From assembly GCF_000011245.1 (NCBI RefSeq), contig NC_004193.1, positions 3,264,501 through 3,328,500 on the forward strand: a stretch of 64,000 bases of DNA. Reading direction: 5' to 3'. How positions within the stretch are numbered: the stretch's first letter is position 1; every line of letters starts with the position of its first letter. The notes beneath the pieces are model-generated. The model worked only from the letters and a program-made list of their open reading frames with translations, did not search any database and was not told the DNA's origin. The position numbers were made by a program, and so were the translations under genes. Source of the DNA: Oceanobacillus iheyensis HTE831. GTDB lineage: Bacteria; Bacillota; Bacilli; Bacillales; Amphibacillaceae. Shown here piece after piece: positions 35,031 to 44,420 of the stretch.

Positions 35031-36236
35031 TTACTTGCTTTGGTAGGTTTTTGCTTTTACAAATAAAAGAATCGTGATAATCGCTCCAATGGTTCCAAAA
35101 CTAAATAGAATGACCTGTATGGAAATTTCCATCGCCGCTAATCCAGAAACAATTGCATAGGCGAGTGGATCGAAGCCATTCATAGCTAAGAATATAATAC
35201 TCATTACCCTTCCCATAATGTGATCTTCTGTAATTTCTTGTGCAGCTGTAAAAAATGGTACAAACACAAACGACATGGAAAAGCCAATAAAGAATACCAC
35301 AATAGTTAGTAATGTTAGGTTAGGAACTAAAGCGAATATAAGGTAAGCAATAATGGCGCCTGTTAAACCAATCAAAGATGTCTTTCCTTTGTTTTTAATG
35401 AGTATCGAACTTAATATTCCAGTACCAATGAGGAGACCAATTCCAAGACTCGACTCCATATAACTTAAATTTAATGGTGAGCCTCCGTAACTTTCTACTA
35501 GCAATGGTATTGCAATGTGCAATGTACCGAAGACAAAAAAGTTTAGGGTAATTAAAACAACTAACCCCGTCAACAAAAAATTCGACTTGCGGATATACTG
35601 AAAACCTTCTTTCATTTCCTTCACTGGCTGTTGTTGCACTTCATGTTCTACTGGAGCTTCCTTTATAAATTTTGGATAAATAATGACAGCAGATAAGAAA
35701 GCAAATATCGTGGCAACAAAATAGCTCCCAGCTACCCCCACTGTTTCCATTAAAACCCCTGCAAGTATAGGACCCGCTATAAATGCGATCTGGTCCGCTC
35801 CTTGAAAAATAGCATTCGCTTGTTGTAACTGCCTCTTCTCTACAATCTTAGGAATTAACGATGAGCTTGCTGGACCAAAGAAAGCATCCAACATCCCAAA
35901 GCCTGCTGCTAAGATTAATAACATCATAATAGATGCCGCATCATTCCATACAAGTAAAAATAAAGTTAACAATAATACCCCTTGCATGAAATTAGTTACA
36001 AACATAATAGAAGTTTTCTTATAGCGATCTGCTAAAATCCCACCAAATACCATCATTGCGATTCGTGGAACCGTTGCAGCGATAAGCACTAACCCAAGTG
36101 AACCAGCAGAATTGCTTTCACTGATTACAAACCATGTCGTTGTTGTTAAAAACATACTGAAACTAACAACCGCAAATATTCCAGCAACAAAGAGCAAGAC
36201 AAATATTCTATTCCGTAATAATGACTGTGTTGCCAT
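35031..36236 (-). CDS. MFS efflux transporter, MefA-like group
   Basis: A 401-residue major-facilitator protein with about 12 helices. The loop 2/3 signature is GGILADRYKK, and FGMLDAFFGPASSSLIPKIV is typical of the MFS_3 group that includes the macrolide efflux proteins. Start ATG 36236 follows GGAGGATA. It is divergent from a TetR gene with a shared operator region, the usual layout for a drug- or metabolite-inducible pump. The substrate is unknown. Confidence 0.82.
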   Translation of the reverse strand: MATQSLLRNRIFVLLFVAGIFAVVSFSMFLTTTTWFVISESNSAGSLGLVLIAATVPRIAMMVFGGILADRYKKTSIMFVTNFMQGVLLLTLFLLVWNDAASIMMLLILAAGFGMLDAFFGPASSSLIPKIVEKRQLQQANAIFQGADQIAFIAGPILAGVLMETVGVAGSYFVATIFAFLSAVIIYPKFIKEAPVEHEVQQQPVKEMKEGFQYIRKSNFLLTGLVVLITLNFFVFGTLHIAIPLLVESYGGSPLNLSYMESSLGIGLLIGTGILSSILIKNKGKTSLIGLTGAIIAYLIFALVPNLTLLTIVVFFIGFSMSFVFVPFFTAAQEITEDHIMGRVMSIIFLAMNGFDPLAYAIVSGLAAMEISIQVILFSFGTIGAIITILLFVKAKTYQSK

Positions 36237-36298
36237 ATCTATCCTCCGCCTTTGCATATAAAATTGAACAAGATATACTATTAATAATTAGTGTACTA

Positions 36299-36324
36299 AA
36301 CGACCAACCTACCGAACGGTCGTT
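36299..36324. promoter_or_regulatory. TetR-type operator between MFS and tetR genes
   Basis: Inverted repeat AACGACC-N12-GGTCGTT (36299-36305 / 36318-36324), in the 140-bp divergent region. Size and symmetry suit a TetR-family dimer pair and it can control both promoters. Confidence 0.65.
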
Positions 36325-36375
36325 GTTAGATGAATATATCCCATCTATTACATTTTGTCAAAGGGGAAATTTTGT

Positions 36376-36957
36376 ATGCACACAAAAGATAAAATACTAT
36401 TTGAAGGAATGGAGTTATTTGCTCGTCAAGGCTATGAAGGAACCTCCATGACGAGTATAGCTAATGCTGTTGGCATTAAGAAGTCATCTCTATACGCTCA
36501 TTACAAAAATAAAGCTGGTCTGTTTTTAGATGTTACTCAAAAAATTTCAAGTGATTATATTGATTTTGTTAAAAAGTCTTTAATGAACGAAGGTAAAAAT
36601 ATTCAAGAAACACTTTATCTCTCCTTTCTTAGTAATGTACATGACTTGGCTAATAACGATAGCAGTATAGAATTTTTTAACCGATTTATTTCATATCCTC
36701 CTGAAGAGTTAAAAGAAAGATTGTTAACGATAATGCTTAACAGTGAACAAACTGCACGTGCATTATTTGAAGATACCATTAAAAAAGGACAAGATATTGG
36801 GGAGATAACCACAGAAGTAACTGCAAAAGAAGCAGCCAATGTATTATACGGCTTGCTAGATGGATTATCCTACGAAACAAGTTATTATACATTTGATATT
36901 ATCGAAAAACACGGTGAACAGATGTGGAAAGTGTTCTGGAGAGGAATCAAAGCCTAA
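36376..36957 (+). CDS. TetR-family regulator divergent from MFS pump
   Basis: A 193-residue protein. The helix-turn-helix is KILFEGMELFARQGYEGTSMTSIANAVGIKKSSLYAHYKNKAGLFL. The C-terminal domain should bind the inducing ligand. ATG 36376 has AAAGGGGAA upstream; the preceding frame extends seven codons but lacks a proper site. Likely represses itself and the neighbouring efflux gene through the palindrome at 36299-36324. Confidence 0.88.
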   Translation: MHTKDKILFEGMELFARQGYEGTSMTSIANAVGIKKSSLYAHYKNKAGLFLDVTQKISSDYIDFVKKSLMNEGKNIQETLYLSFLSNVHDLANNDSSIEFFNRFISYPPEELKERLLTIMLNSEQTARALFEDTIKKGQDIGEITTEVTAKEAANVLYGLLDGLSYETSYYTFDIIEKHGEQMWKVFWRGIKA

Positions 36958-37137
36958 GACAGAGGGATTGTACATAAAGTAAATACAACGTGAGCGTATT
37001 ACTGCACATTACACTTGAGTTAAAATCGACTTTTTTTGTAAGTCATATGTTTGCCATAAAGTTATATCGGGTATTGCTTAATTCAATATTTTTTATTTTT
37101 TTACCCTTAAAATAGCTTTATGAAAAGGAGTTTATCT

Positions 37138-38544
37138 ATGTCTTTACAAATTGTCGGTTTTTCTATCATTATATTAGCCGCCCTACTCGTTATTGGAAAA
37201 CTGATCCGTCTTAAAGTTCCCATCCTTCAAAAACTCTTCTTACCCACCTCATTAATCGGTGGATTTCTAGCATTATTATTAGGACCCGAAGTATTAGGGA
37301 AACTAACTGGAGATGGCTTCCTTAATGCTGGCCTTTTCACCGATCAAATGGTAGAAGTCTGGGCTGGCCTACCTGAATTATTAATCAATGTTGTATTTGC
37401 TTGTTTATTTATAGGCTTTGTCTTACCAAAACCCAAAAAAATGTGGAGAATTGGTGGACCACAGATCGCTTTAGGTTATACGATGTCCTGGGCTCAATAT
37501 GCAATAGGAATATTACTGGCGATTACAGTATTAACCCCTCTACTTGGACTAAGTCCTGCAGCAGGTGCCCTTATTGAAATAGGTTTTGTTGGTGGTCATG
37601 GTACCGCAGCTGGTCTACAGAGCACTTTTGAAGAACTTGGATTTGCAGAAGGTTATGACCTGGCTATTGGTTTGGCGACTGTTGGTATATTATCCGGTGT
37701 AATCGTTGGTATGATTATGGTTAACTGGGCAGCACGCAACGGAAAATCAAAAACACTACATCACCCAGATGAAATATCTTTTGAACAACAAACTGGAATT
37801 ATCAATAAAGAACATCGTAAATCTGCAGGTACAAAGACAACATCATCACTATCGATTGAACCATTTGCCCTTCATCTAGGATTAATTGGAATTTCTATAT
37901 TTATTGGTTTTGTCCTGTTAGAAATATTAGTTTGGTTAGAAGCTGTAACATATGGTGAAGCATTCGGTATTTATCTATTTGAATACGTACCTTTATTCCC
38001 ATTTGCAATGATTGGAGGTCTTCTCGTACAACTCTTCCTATCTCGATTTGACCGTCATGAATTAGTTGACCGAGATACAATTAACACGATACAAGGAGTA
38101 GCGCTAGACTTTCTTATTATCAGTGCAATGGCAAGCCTGAGCTTGCAAGTTATTGGTGAAAATATTATCGCCTTTATATTACTAGCAGTTGCTGGTATAG
38201 TTCTCAACACCTTCCTTTTCCTCTATTTAGGACCGAAGATGATTCCAAGCTATTGGTTCGAACGAGGTATCGGTGACTTTGGCCAAAGTACTGGTGTAGC
38301 AGCAACAGGTATTATGCTTATGCGAATCGTTGATTCAGAGAATAAATCTCCCGCTCTGAATGCATTCGGTTATAAGCAAATTCTATTTGAACCAATGGTT
38401 GGTGGCGGATTAGTAACAGCAGCTTCCGTCCCATTTATCATCCAATTTGGTGCAGTCCCTGTATTAATTGGGGTGACTCTACTAACAATCGCATTCTGGT
38501 TATTAGGTACACTATACTTCGGAAAAATGAAAGAATCCGATTAA
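37138..38544 (+). CDS. Sodium/glutamate symporter family protein (GltS-like)
   Basis: A 468-residue transporter with two inverted repeats of about five helices each. Family marks are IGFVGGHGTAAGLQSTFEE in the first half and GDFGQSTGVAATGIMLMRI in the second, the re-entrant loops that bind Na+ and glutamate. An ATG six codons upstream overlaps the AAAAGGAG site, so ATG 37138 is preferred. It is longer than E. coli GltS (~401), mostly through a hydrophilic loop at about 205-240. Single gene with terminator. Confidence 0.85.
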   Translation: MSLQIVGFSIIILAALLVIGKLIRLKVPILQKLFLPTSLIGGFLALLLGPEVLGKLTGDGFLNAGLFTDQMVEVWAGLPELLINVVFACLFIGFVLPKPKKMWRIGGPQIALGYTMSWAQYAIGILLAITVLTPLLGLSPAAGALIEIGFVGGHGTAAGLQSTFEELGFAEGYDLAIGLATVGILSGVIVGMIMVNWAARNGKSKTLHHPDEISFEQQTGIINKEHRKSAGTKTTSSLSIEPFALHLGLIGISIFIGFVLLEILVWLEAVTYGEAFGIYLFEYVPLFPFAMIGGLLVQLFLSRFDRHELVDRDTINTIQGVALDFLIISAMASLSLQVIGENIIAFILLAVAGIVLNTFLFLYLGPKMIPSYWFERGIGDFGQSTGVAATGIMLMRIVDSENKSPALNAFGYKQILFEPMVGGGLVTAASVPFIIQFGAVPVLIGVTLLTIAFWLLGTLYFGKMKESD

Positions 38545-38548
38545 AGCG

Positions 38549-38589
38549 AAAGCAACAGCATGATTCATATTTCATGTTGTTGCTTTTTT
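38549..38589 (+). terminator. Terminator after symporter gene
   Basis: About 14-bp stem (38549-38563 / 38572-38585) with one G-U pair and six Ts. Confidence 0.88.
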
Positions 38590-38691
38590 CTCTTTATGAT
38601 ATCTTTAGAGAAACTTAGAATCGTATATTCCATCTATGAAAGTGCAACAATGAATTGAATACTATATTCAAACAGAAAGGGCAGATGTAAC

Positions 38692-39951
38692 GTGCAAAAA
38701 AGATCACTACTGTTTGTCGCTCTAAGTTTCATCGTCTTGTTCATTGCTGCTTGTAATTCAGAAACACCAAAAGAGAATGACCCTAATGAGAATAGCCAAG
38801 ATACTGAAGATGAAGGAGGTTCTTCCATGACAGAAGTGTCCGAAGCAAGTAATCTTTTAGCATTTCAATCTATTCAATCACTAGATCCTAATCGAGAAGG
38901 TAATGTATTTGTCTCACCGACAAGTTATTGGCTGGCTATGGCAATGGTGTATAATGGCGCCAATGGTGACACAAGGTCTGAAATGGACCAAGCACTACAG
39001 CTACAAGGAATAAACGTAGAAGATTTCAATCGACAAAATGCAGCTTTAATGGAGCATTTTACGAGCGTCAGTGATGAAGATGTAGAACTTAGTATCGCAA
39101 ACTCCATCTGGCTTAATCAAGATTATGAATTTCTTGATACCTTTCACCAATCCGTTACCGATACGTATGAAGCTGAATTAGCACCCCTTACCACTCCTGA
39201 ACGAATTAACGAGTGGGTTAGTAACCAAACAAATGGAAAAATAAAAGATATTATTAAACAAATTGATCCAGAACATGTAGCTATACTCGTAAATGCAACC
39301 TACTTTAATGGTGCATGGACATATCCATTTGATGAAAACAATACGCAAGAACGGACCTTTTATAAGGAAGATAACTCCTCTGTAGATGTACCATTTATGG
39401 CCTTAAATGAAGAACTACCCTATGTACAAACGGACCAAATGCAAGCCGTCTCATTACCATATGGGGAAAATGAAGACATGCAGATGGAGTTATTTCTTCC
39501 AAATGAAAACATAGAAATGAATGATTTCTTAGAAGGGTTCACTCTTGAAAATTGGCAAGAATGGCGAGATAGTATGGAAACTCAAAAAGGAAATTTACGC
39601 ATGCCGAAGTTTTCTTTAGAATACGAAACGGAACTACAGAATTTTTTCCAATCACTCGGTATGCAGCAAGCATTTGATGCACAGAAGGCTGATTTTTCCA
39701 ACATGATTGATCAAGAACAGATTGGTGACCTTTATATCGATAAAATTGTTCATAAAACATTCTTAGATGTTGATGAAGAAGGAACCGAAGCAGCTGGAGC
39801 AACTTCTGTTGAAATGAAAACGACATCGATTGAAATCGGAGAAAGCTTCGATATGGAAATCAATCGCCCATTTCTCCTCACTATTTCTGATAAAGAGACG
39901 GATAGTATATTATTTATGGGTATGATACACGAGCCTACTTCTGTTGATTAA
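38692..39951 (+). CDS. Serpin-family protease inhibitor, lipoprotein (first copy)
   Basis: A 419-residue lipoprotein: lipobox IAAC (Cys21), acidic linker (22-48), then a full serpin domain beginning ASNLLAFQSIQSL with NVFVSPTSYWLAMAMVYNGANGDT. The breach/shutter strand ILVNATYFNGAWTYPFD and the hinge EEGTEAAGATS are those of inhibitory serpins. The reactive loop is about 362-385 with likely P1-P1' Thr-Ser (register uncertain). Start GTG 38692. Probably guards the cell surface against a serine or cysteine protease. A paralogue follows 51 bp downstream. Confidence 0.9.
   Translation: MQKRSLLFVALSFIVLFIAACNSETPKENDPNENSQDTEDEGGSSMTEVSEASNLLAFQSIQSLDPNREGNVFVSPTSYWLAMAMVYNGANGDTRSEMDQALQLQGINVEDFNRQNAALMEHFTSVSDEDVELSIANSIWLNQDYEFLDTFHQSVTDTYEAELAPLTTPERINEWVSNQTNGKIKDIIKQIDPEHVAILVNATYFNGAWTYPFDENNTQERTFYKEDNSSVDVPFMALNEELPYVQTDQMQAVSLPYGENEDMQMELFLPNENIEMNDFLEGFTLENWQEWRDSMETQKGNLRMPKFSLEYETELQNFFQSLGMQQAFDAQKADFSNMIDQEQIGDLYIDKIVHKTFLDVDEEGTEAAGATSVEMKTTSIEIGESFDMEINRPFLLTISDKETDSILFMGMIHEPTSVD
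39847..39942. repeat. Near-identical 96-bp block, copy 1 (serpin 3' end)
   Basis: Matches 41164-41259 at 95 of 96 positions, whereas the two serpin genes otherwise differ throughout. It begins at the FDMEINRPF strand just after the reactive loop and ends at the C-terminal EPTS. A sign of recent gene conversion between the copies. Confidence 0.85.
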
Positions 39952-40002
39952 TGACATCACAATACCTTTTCAAAAAAATAATTTAGAAAGGATTTGTGTA
40001 AA

Positions 40003-41265
40003 TTGAAGAAATGCTTTTTAATCATTCCGATACTTGGTTTATTCTTATTATTTTCAGCTTGTGGCACGGATGATAATAGTGTCACAGGTGGAAATAGTAC
40101 TTCCGACAACCCTCCCACCACGAAAATTGACACCTCCGTTTTGGTAAATGACGCCAATCAAGCAAGTAATCATCTCGGTTTTCAAGCGTTACAACGATTA
40201 GAAGGTAATGATGAAGATAATATATTTGTCTCTCCGCTCAGTATTTGGTTAGCTGTTTCAATGGCATATAATGGAGCTAATGGAGATACGAAAGACGAAA
40301 TGACCAATGCGCTACAACCAGAGAATATCGACCTTCAAACATTAAACGAACATAATGGCACTATGATGGACCAATTAAACCAGCACGATGATGTTGAGCT
40401 AAATATTCTTAATTCTATATGGCTAGATCCCGAATTCACTTTTCTTGAAGACTTTGAACATCAAGTTACTGAATCTTATAATCCAGAACTTGGTCCTTTA
40501 ACGACAAAGGAACCGATGAACGAATGGGTTAGTGAAAAAACAAACGGAAAAATTACTGATCTTATTGAAAAAGTCGATGATGATCATGTCGCTTTCTTAT
40601 TAAATGCCACGTATTTCAATGGTAATTGGAAGTATCCATTTGATGAAAATAATACACAAGATGGTTTATTCCATTTGGATGAATCATCCACCACAGAAGT
40701 CCCTTTCATGTCTCTTGATGAAGAACTTCCTTATTGGGAAACTGATGAATTTCAGTCAGTTGCACTTCCATACGGTGAAGAAGGAAACATTCAGATGGAG
40801 ATATTTCTGCCAAATGAAAATATTGAATTACAGGAATTTGTTAATAAGTTAACGTTGGAAGACTGGCAGAACTGGCGGGAATCTATGCAAGAAACGGTAG
40901 GAAGTTTAAAAATGCCGAAATTTTCCTTAGAGTATGAATCAGAGTTACAGGATTTTTTTCAAGTTTTAGGTATGGAGAAGGCATTTGAAGAAAAGGAAGC
41001 TGACTTTACAAACATGATTGATCCGGCTCAGTTACGTGGTAATTTATACATTAGTAAAATCATGCATAAAACGTTTTTAGAGGTTGACGTAAGAGGAACA
41101 GAAGCAGCTGGGGCAACTTCTGTGGAGATGAAAGAAGAATCTGCTGTTGTTAGCCCAGCTCCTTTCGATATGGAAATCAATCGCCCATTTCTCCTCACTA
41201 TTTCTGATAAAGAGACGGATAGTATATTATTCATGGGTATGATACACGAGCCTACTTCTACCTGA
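40003..41265 (+). CDS. Serpin-family protease inhibitor, lipoprotein (second copy)
   Basis: A 420-residue paralogue of the preceding serpin: lipobox FSAC (Cys20), Thr/Asn/Asp-rich linker, serpin core with NIFVSPLSIWLAVSMAYNGANGDT and LLNATYFNGNWKYPFD. The hinge is VRGTEAAGATS, an inhibitory type though P17 is Val instead of Glu. The reactive loop continues MKEESAVVSPAP, so P1-P1' is probably Glu-Ser and specificity differs from copy one. TTG 40003 is the likely start; a TTG three codons upstream is too close to AAAGGA. Probably cotranscribed with the first serpin. Confidence 0.9.
   Translation: MKKCFLIIPILGLFLLFSACGTDDNSVTGGNSTSDNPPTTKIDTSVLVNDANQASNHLGFQALQRLEGNDEDNIFVSPLSIWLAVSMAYNGANGDTKDEMTNALQPENIDLQTLNEHNGTMMDQLNQHDDVELNILNSIWLDPEFTFLEDFEHQVTESYNPELGPLTTKEPMNEWVSEKTNGKITDLIEKVDDDHVAFLLNATYFNGNWKYPFDENNTQDGLFHLDESSTTEVPFMSLDEELPYWETDEFQSVALPYGEEGNIQMEIFLPNENIELQEFVNKLTLEDWQNWRESMQETVGSLKMPKFSLEYESELQDFFQVLGMEKAFEEKEADFTNMIDPAQLRGNLYISKIMHKTFLEVDVRGTEAAGATSVEMKEESAVVSPAPFDMEINRPFLLTISDKETDSILFMGMIHEPTST
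41164..41259. repeat. Near-identical 96-bp block, copy 2 (serpin 3' end)
   Basis: Partner of 39847-39942, offset 1317 bp, with a single C/T difference. It covers the C-terminal strands of the second serpin. Confidence 0.85.
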
Positions 41266-41343
41266 ATAATTCTTAAATTCTACTCATAGCCAACCAAACT
41301 AAAAAAGAGTAGAATGGAAGTAATTTCTAATAGAGGAGAAATC

Positions 41344-41703
41344 ATGTTGATAAAAACCATATTCTTATATATCTTTGCTATCTTATTTATGCTAGCGGGG
41401 ATCGGACATTTCGTTATTGATGAGTTCTTTATTTCATCGATGCCAGAATGGGTGATCGGGCGCCCGTTAATTGTGTATATATCGGGAGTTATTGAGATTG
41501 TCCTAGGTGCCTTACTGCTTTATCCTGCCACTCGTAGAAAAGCAGGAATCGCCATTGCAATATTCCTTGTACTCGTATTTCCTGTAAATATTTACATGGC
41601 ATTCAACGCAGAAAACTATAACACTCCAGAAATAGCACTTTGGATTCGTCTGCCATTACAATTTCTATTAATCTGGTGGGTAATGAAAGTAAGTAAAAAA
41701 TAA
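41344..41703 (+). CDS. DoxX family membrane protein
   Basis: A 119-residue protein with four helices, the DoxX/DoxD-like layout: FLYIFAILFMLAGIGHFV, then GVIEIVLGALLLYPATRRKAGI. Some DoxX proteins join membrane-bound redox complexes; no enzyme is known for this short type. AGAGGAG precedes ATG 41344, and the ten-codon longer frame overlaps that site. Downstream of the serpins by about 80 bp with no clear terminator between, so it could share their transcript. Confidence 0.75.
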   Translation: MLIKTIFLYIFAILFMLAGIGHFVIDEFFISSMPEWVIGRPLIVYISGVIEIVLGALLLYPATRRKAGIAIAIFLVLVFPVNIYMAFNAENYNTPEIALWIRLPLQFLLIWWVMKVSKK

Positions 41704-41711
41704 TATAAAAA

Positions 41712-41741
41712 ATGGCCAAGCTATATTTTATGCTTGGCCAT
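41712..41741. terminator. Bidirectional terminator
   Basis: Perfect 10-bp stem (41712-41721 / 41732-41741) between the convergent DoxX and csaA genes, with A/T runs on both sides. Confidence 0.85.
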
Positions 41742-41746
41742 CTTAA

Positions 41747-42079
41747 TTACGATATTTTCGTACCGTCTGGAACTTCCTCATCAGGACGTAGCAAAATAAC
41801 ATCTCCATCCTCAGGAACTCCACCTATTATTAACACTTCTGATTTAAAACCTGCTACACGCATCGGAGGAAAATTAACTACTCCTATCACTTGGCGACCT
41901 ACTATTTCTTCTGGTTCATACCTTTTGGTAATTTGCGCCGAGGATTTTTTTGTTCCTATTTCATCACCGAAATCAATGGTCAGCTTAATGGCTGGTCTAC
42001 GAGCCTCCGGGAAAGGTTCAGCATGAATTACCGTTCCAACCCGCATGTCTACCTTCATAAAATCATCAATTGTCGCCAT
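41747..42079 (-). CDS. csaA: CsaA, tRNA-binding-domain chaperone
   Basis: A 110-residue protein consisting of one OB-fold tRNA-binding domain: FMKVDMRVGTVIHAEPFPEARRPAIKLTIDFG, then QVIGVVNFPPMRVAGFKSEVLIIG. B. subtilis CsaA is a dimeric protein with chaperone activity that binds SecA and precursor proteins. Length matches exactly. Start ATG 42079 follows GGAGGAAGG; the longer frame upstream has no site. Confidence 0.92.
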   Translation of the reverse strand: MATIDDFMKVDMRVGTVIHAEPFPEARRPAIKLTIDFGDEIGTKKSSAQITKRYEPEEIVGRQVIGVVNFPPMRVAGFKSEVLIIGGVPEDGDVILLRPDEEVPDGTKIS

Positions 42080-42221
42080 GTATCCTTCCTCCCAACTATT
42101 TTGGATCATTACTTCTATGATATAATTGAGAAAAGTCAGAATCAACTATGTAATGTAAAATTTCTAGTAAAAATCCCCAAAGAAATAACACACTAAAATA
42201 AGAATATATTGGAGGACGCCT

Positions 42222-42944
42222 ATGATTGAAGTAAAAATCAACCATGCTGGATATCATTTAGAACAATTATATTTATCGGATATCCACTTTTCTATCCCAC
42301 CTGGAGAAACTGTTGGTTTACTAGGAGCTAACGGTGCAGGAAAAAGCACGACCATTAAGTCGATTATCGGAACGATCGAAGCATTTGATGGAGAAATACA
42401 TATTAAAGATGGTCATCGACTTGCATATATACCAGAGGAACCTATCCTATACGATCACCTCACACTTTGGGAACATCTACGTTTAGCAGCCACTTCTTAT
42501 GATTTACCCGATGAGCAATGGATTCCAAAAGCAGAGGAACTCCTAAAACTATTTTTATTAACAGGAAAAGAACATCATTTCCCCGTACATTTTTCAAAAG
42601 GAATGAAACAGAAATCATTAATTGTCTTAAGCTTTATGATAAAAGCAGATATTTATATTATTGATGAGCCATTTATTGGATTGGACCCAATCGCTACGAA
42701 AAACCTGATTACATTGTTGGAACAGGAAAAACAACGTGGTGCTGCTATTCTAATGACCACCCATGTACTAGACTCTGCTGAGAAACTCTGTGATACATTC
42801 GTCCTTCTACATGAGGGAAGAATGCTATTTAAAGGGAATCTAATTGAATTACAACAAAGAACAAATCAAACGTTAGACACTTCTTTATTAGATTGCTTCT
42901 ATTATTTGTTAGAGGAGGAAGTAGCGAATGAACCCCGCCTTTAA
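42222..42944 (+). CDS. ABC transporter ATPase, EcsA/YthP-like
   Basis: A 240-residue ATPase: Walker A GANGAGKST, a weak signature FSKGMKQK in place of LSGG, as in EcsA-type proteins, and Walker B IYIIDEPFIGLDP. With the EcsB-type permease it overlaps by 17 bp. In B. subtilis EcsAB affects secretion, sporulation and regulated intramembrane proteolysis, and YthPQ is a second pair of the same type. I cannot tell which this is. Confidence 0.85.
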   Translation: MIEVKINHAGYHLEQLYLSDIHFSIPPGETVGLLGANGAGKSTTIKSIIGTIEAFDGEIHIKDGHRLAYIPEEPILYDHLTLWEHLRLAATSYDLPDEQWIPKAEELLKLFLLTGKEHHFPVHFSKGMKQKSLIVLSFMIKADIYIIDEPFIGLDPIATKNLITLLEQEKQRGAAILMTTHVLDSAEKLCDTFVLLHEGRMLFKGNLIELQQRTNQTLDTSLLDCFYYLLEEEVANEPRL

Positions 42945-44154
42945 TGTGTTTAAACAAAGGCTTAGAACGGATTTAAAACAACAACGAAAAGCACGAAATA
43001 TGGTATTGGATTGGACCATATTCGTCTATGCCCTTATACCAGGACTCGCAATTGGAATTTACGTTTATATGGAATGGCTTCAAGATATTCCTTTCATATT
43101 TACTTATATTGGCTGGTATGGTTGGATGACACTGTTATTCTTATCCATGTTCATCTTTGAAATTAAATTATACACTTATGTCGCTGATCAACTATTCTTA
43201 AGCAGAAACGTTCCATTCCTTAGAAAAATAACACAGTATGGAATTATATATTCTCTTCGCAACATAATTATACTTGGTACAATTATTTTCATTTTACCTA
43301 GTCTACTACTAATGGAAATATTTAGCCTAGATATCCAACAAATGATCTTATTATATATCTATTACATCACTGCTTCTTGTATTTTTACAACCTGGAAGAA
43401 GTATCAAAAAATCTATATATCATCATCTATTTTTCGATTAGTTAACCAAGTCCTACCGATCAGCGCAATTATATTAGGATCATCCTATATTATCGAAAAT
43501 TCTATACTCACCTTTACATGGGTGGCCATTAGCGTGTTTGGTTGTATTGTTATTTCCCGAAAAACTTTATATAACGGGAATCATTTTCTAAAAATCGCGT
43601 TGCTCGATGATGCATTACGTAATCAAATGGGAAATTTATTATTAATGGATGCAAAGAATAAAGGTTACCATCTGCCATCAAATACAAAACCAAGACTATG
43701 GAAACATTCACAAGTAATGTTTAAGCAACGAAATGCTCCGATGATTTTTACAGATGCATTTATTAAGTCAATAATTCGGAATCATCGCCTTCTCTTTCCA
43801 ATTTTACAGCTCAGTGTATTATTGATTGCTTTCATTATACTTACATCAGGTAGTTGGGTTTCTTATATTGTCTGGGGAATCTCTATTTATATTATTATCG
43901 ATATCGCTAAAACTGGGTGGATGGGTTTCCGTCAAGATCCATATATTCGCTTGTTTCATTGGGATGAAACGATGCTACGTGATTCTCTAGAAAAGTGCGT
44001 GATATACTTGGCTACACCTATACTTATCTTCCTTAATATGATTTTTGGTTATCTACAGTTTCACATAATTGGCCTCCTCTTATTTCCTTTGTTAGTCATA
44101 TTTCTCGTCAATTGGGGAGCCAAATCATTTGTGCGTAACTCGCCAGTTTCCTAA
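42928..44154 (+). CDS. ABC transporter permease, EcsB/YthQ-like
   Basis: A 408-residue membrane protein with about ten helices, in PF05975 (EcsB) by overall pattern: MNPAFNVFKQRLRTDLKQQRKARNMVLDWTIF, KKYQKIYISSSIFR and GFRQDPYIRLFHWDE. The length equals that of B. subtilis EcsB. The substrate of EcsAB is not firmly known; the system influences secretion and protease RasP activity. No EcsC gene follows; instead there is a tiny membrane protein. Confidence 0.82.
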   Translation: MNPAFNVFKQRLRTDLKQQRKARNMVLDWTIFVYALIPGLAIGIYVYMEWLQDIPFIFTYIGWYGWMTLLFLSMFIFEIKLYTYVADQLFLSRNVPFLRKITQYGIIYSLRNIIILGTIIFILPSLLLMEIFSLDIQQMILLYIYYITASCIFTTWKKYQKIYISSSIFRLVNQVLPISAIILGSSYIIENSILTFTWVAISVFGCIVISRKTLYNGNHFLKIALLDDALRNQMGNLLLMDAKNKGYHLPSNTKPRLWKHSQVMFKQRNAPMIFTDAFIKSIIRNHRLLFPILQLSVLLIAFIILTSGSWVSYIVWGISIYIIIDIAKTGWMGFRQDPYIRLFHWDETMLRDSLEKCVIYLATPILIFLNMIFGYLQFHIIGLLLFPLLVIFLVNWGAKSFVRNSPVS

Positions 44155-44232
44155 AGTTAGTGGAATACGAAGTCTCTTTTTAGGCAAGGTATTCGCTTCG
44201 TTATAATATAATAAAATTGGAGGTGATTTTCC

Positions 44233-44403
44233 TTGAGCAGATTATCTTTACTTCCTGTACCTGTAGGGCTTTTGACTTTCATTCTATCATTAACACTTTT
44301 TCTTTTTATTGATTCTCCATATCCGATCTTAGGTGCACTGCTAACAGCATATTTATTATTTGAACTCACCTACCTCATCCAATTTCAACAACAAAAAAAT
44401 TAA
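44233..44403 (+). CDS. Small membrane protein (56 aa) after EcsB-like gene
   Basis: TTG 44233 with GGAGGTGA nine bases upstream starts a 56-residue protein with two hydrophobic helices (about 10-25 and 32-50) joined by DSPYPI and ending in a Gln/Lys tail. It lies 78 bp after the EcsB-like permease gene on the same strand and 17 bp before the nucleotidyltransferase gene. No family recognised. The ribosome binding site and clean frame make it a probable gene. Confidence 0.6.
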   Translation: MSRLSLLPVPVGLLTFILSLTLFLFIDSPYPILGALLTAYLLFELTYLIQFQQQKN

Positions 44404-44420
44404 CGAGAAGGGTTCGGTAA

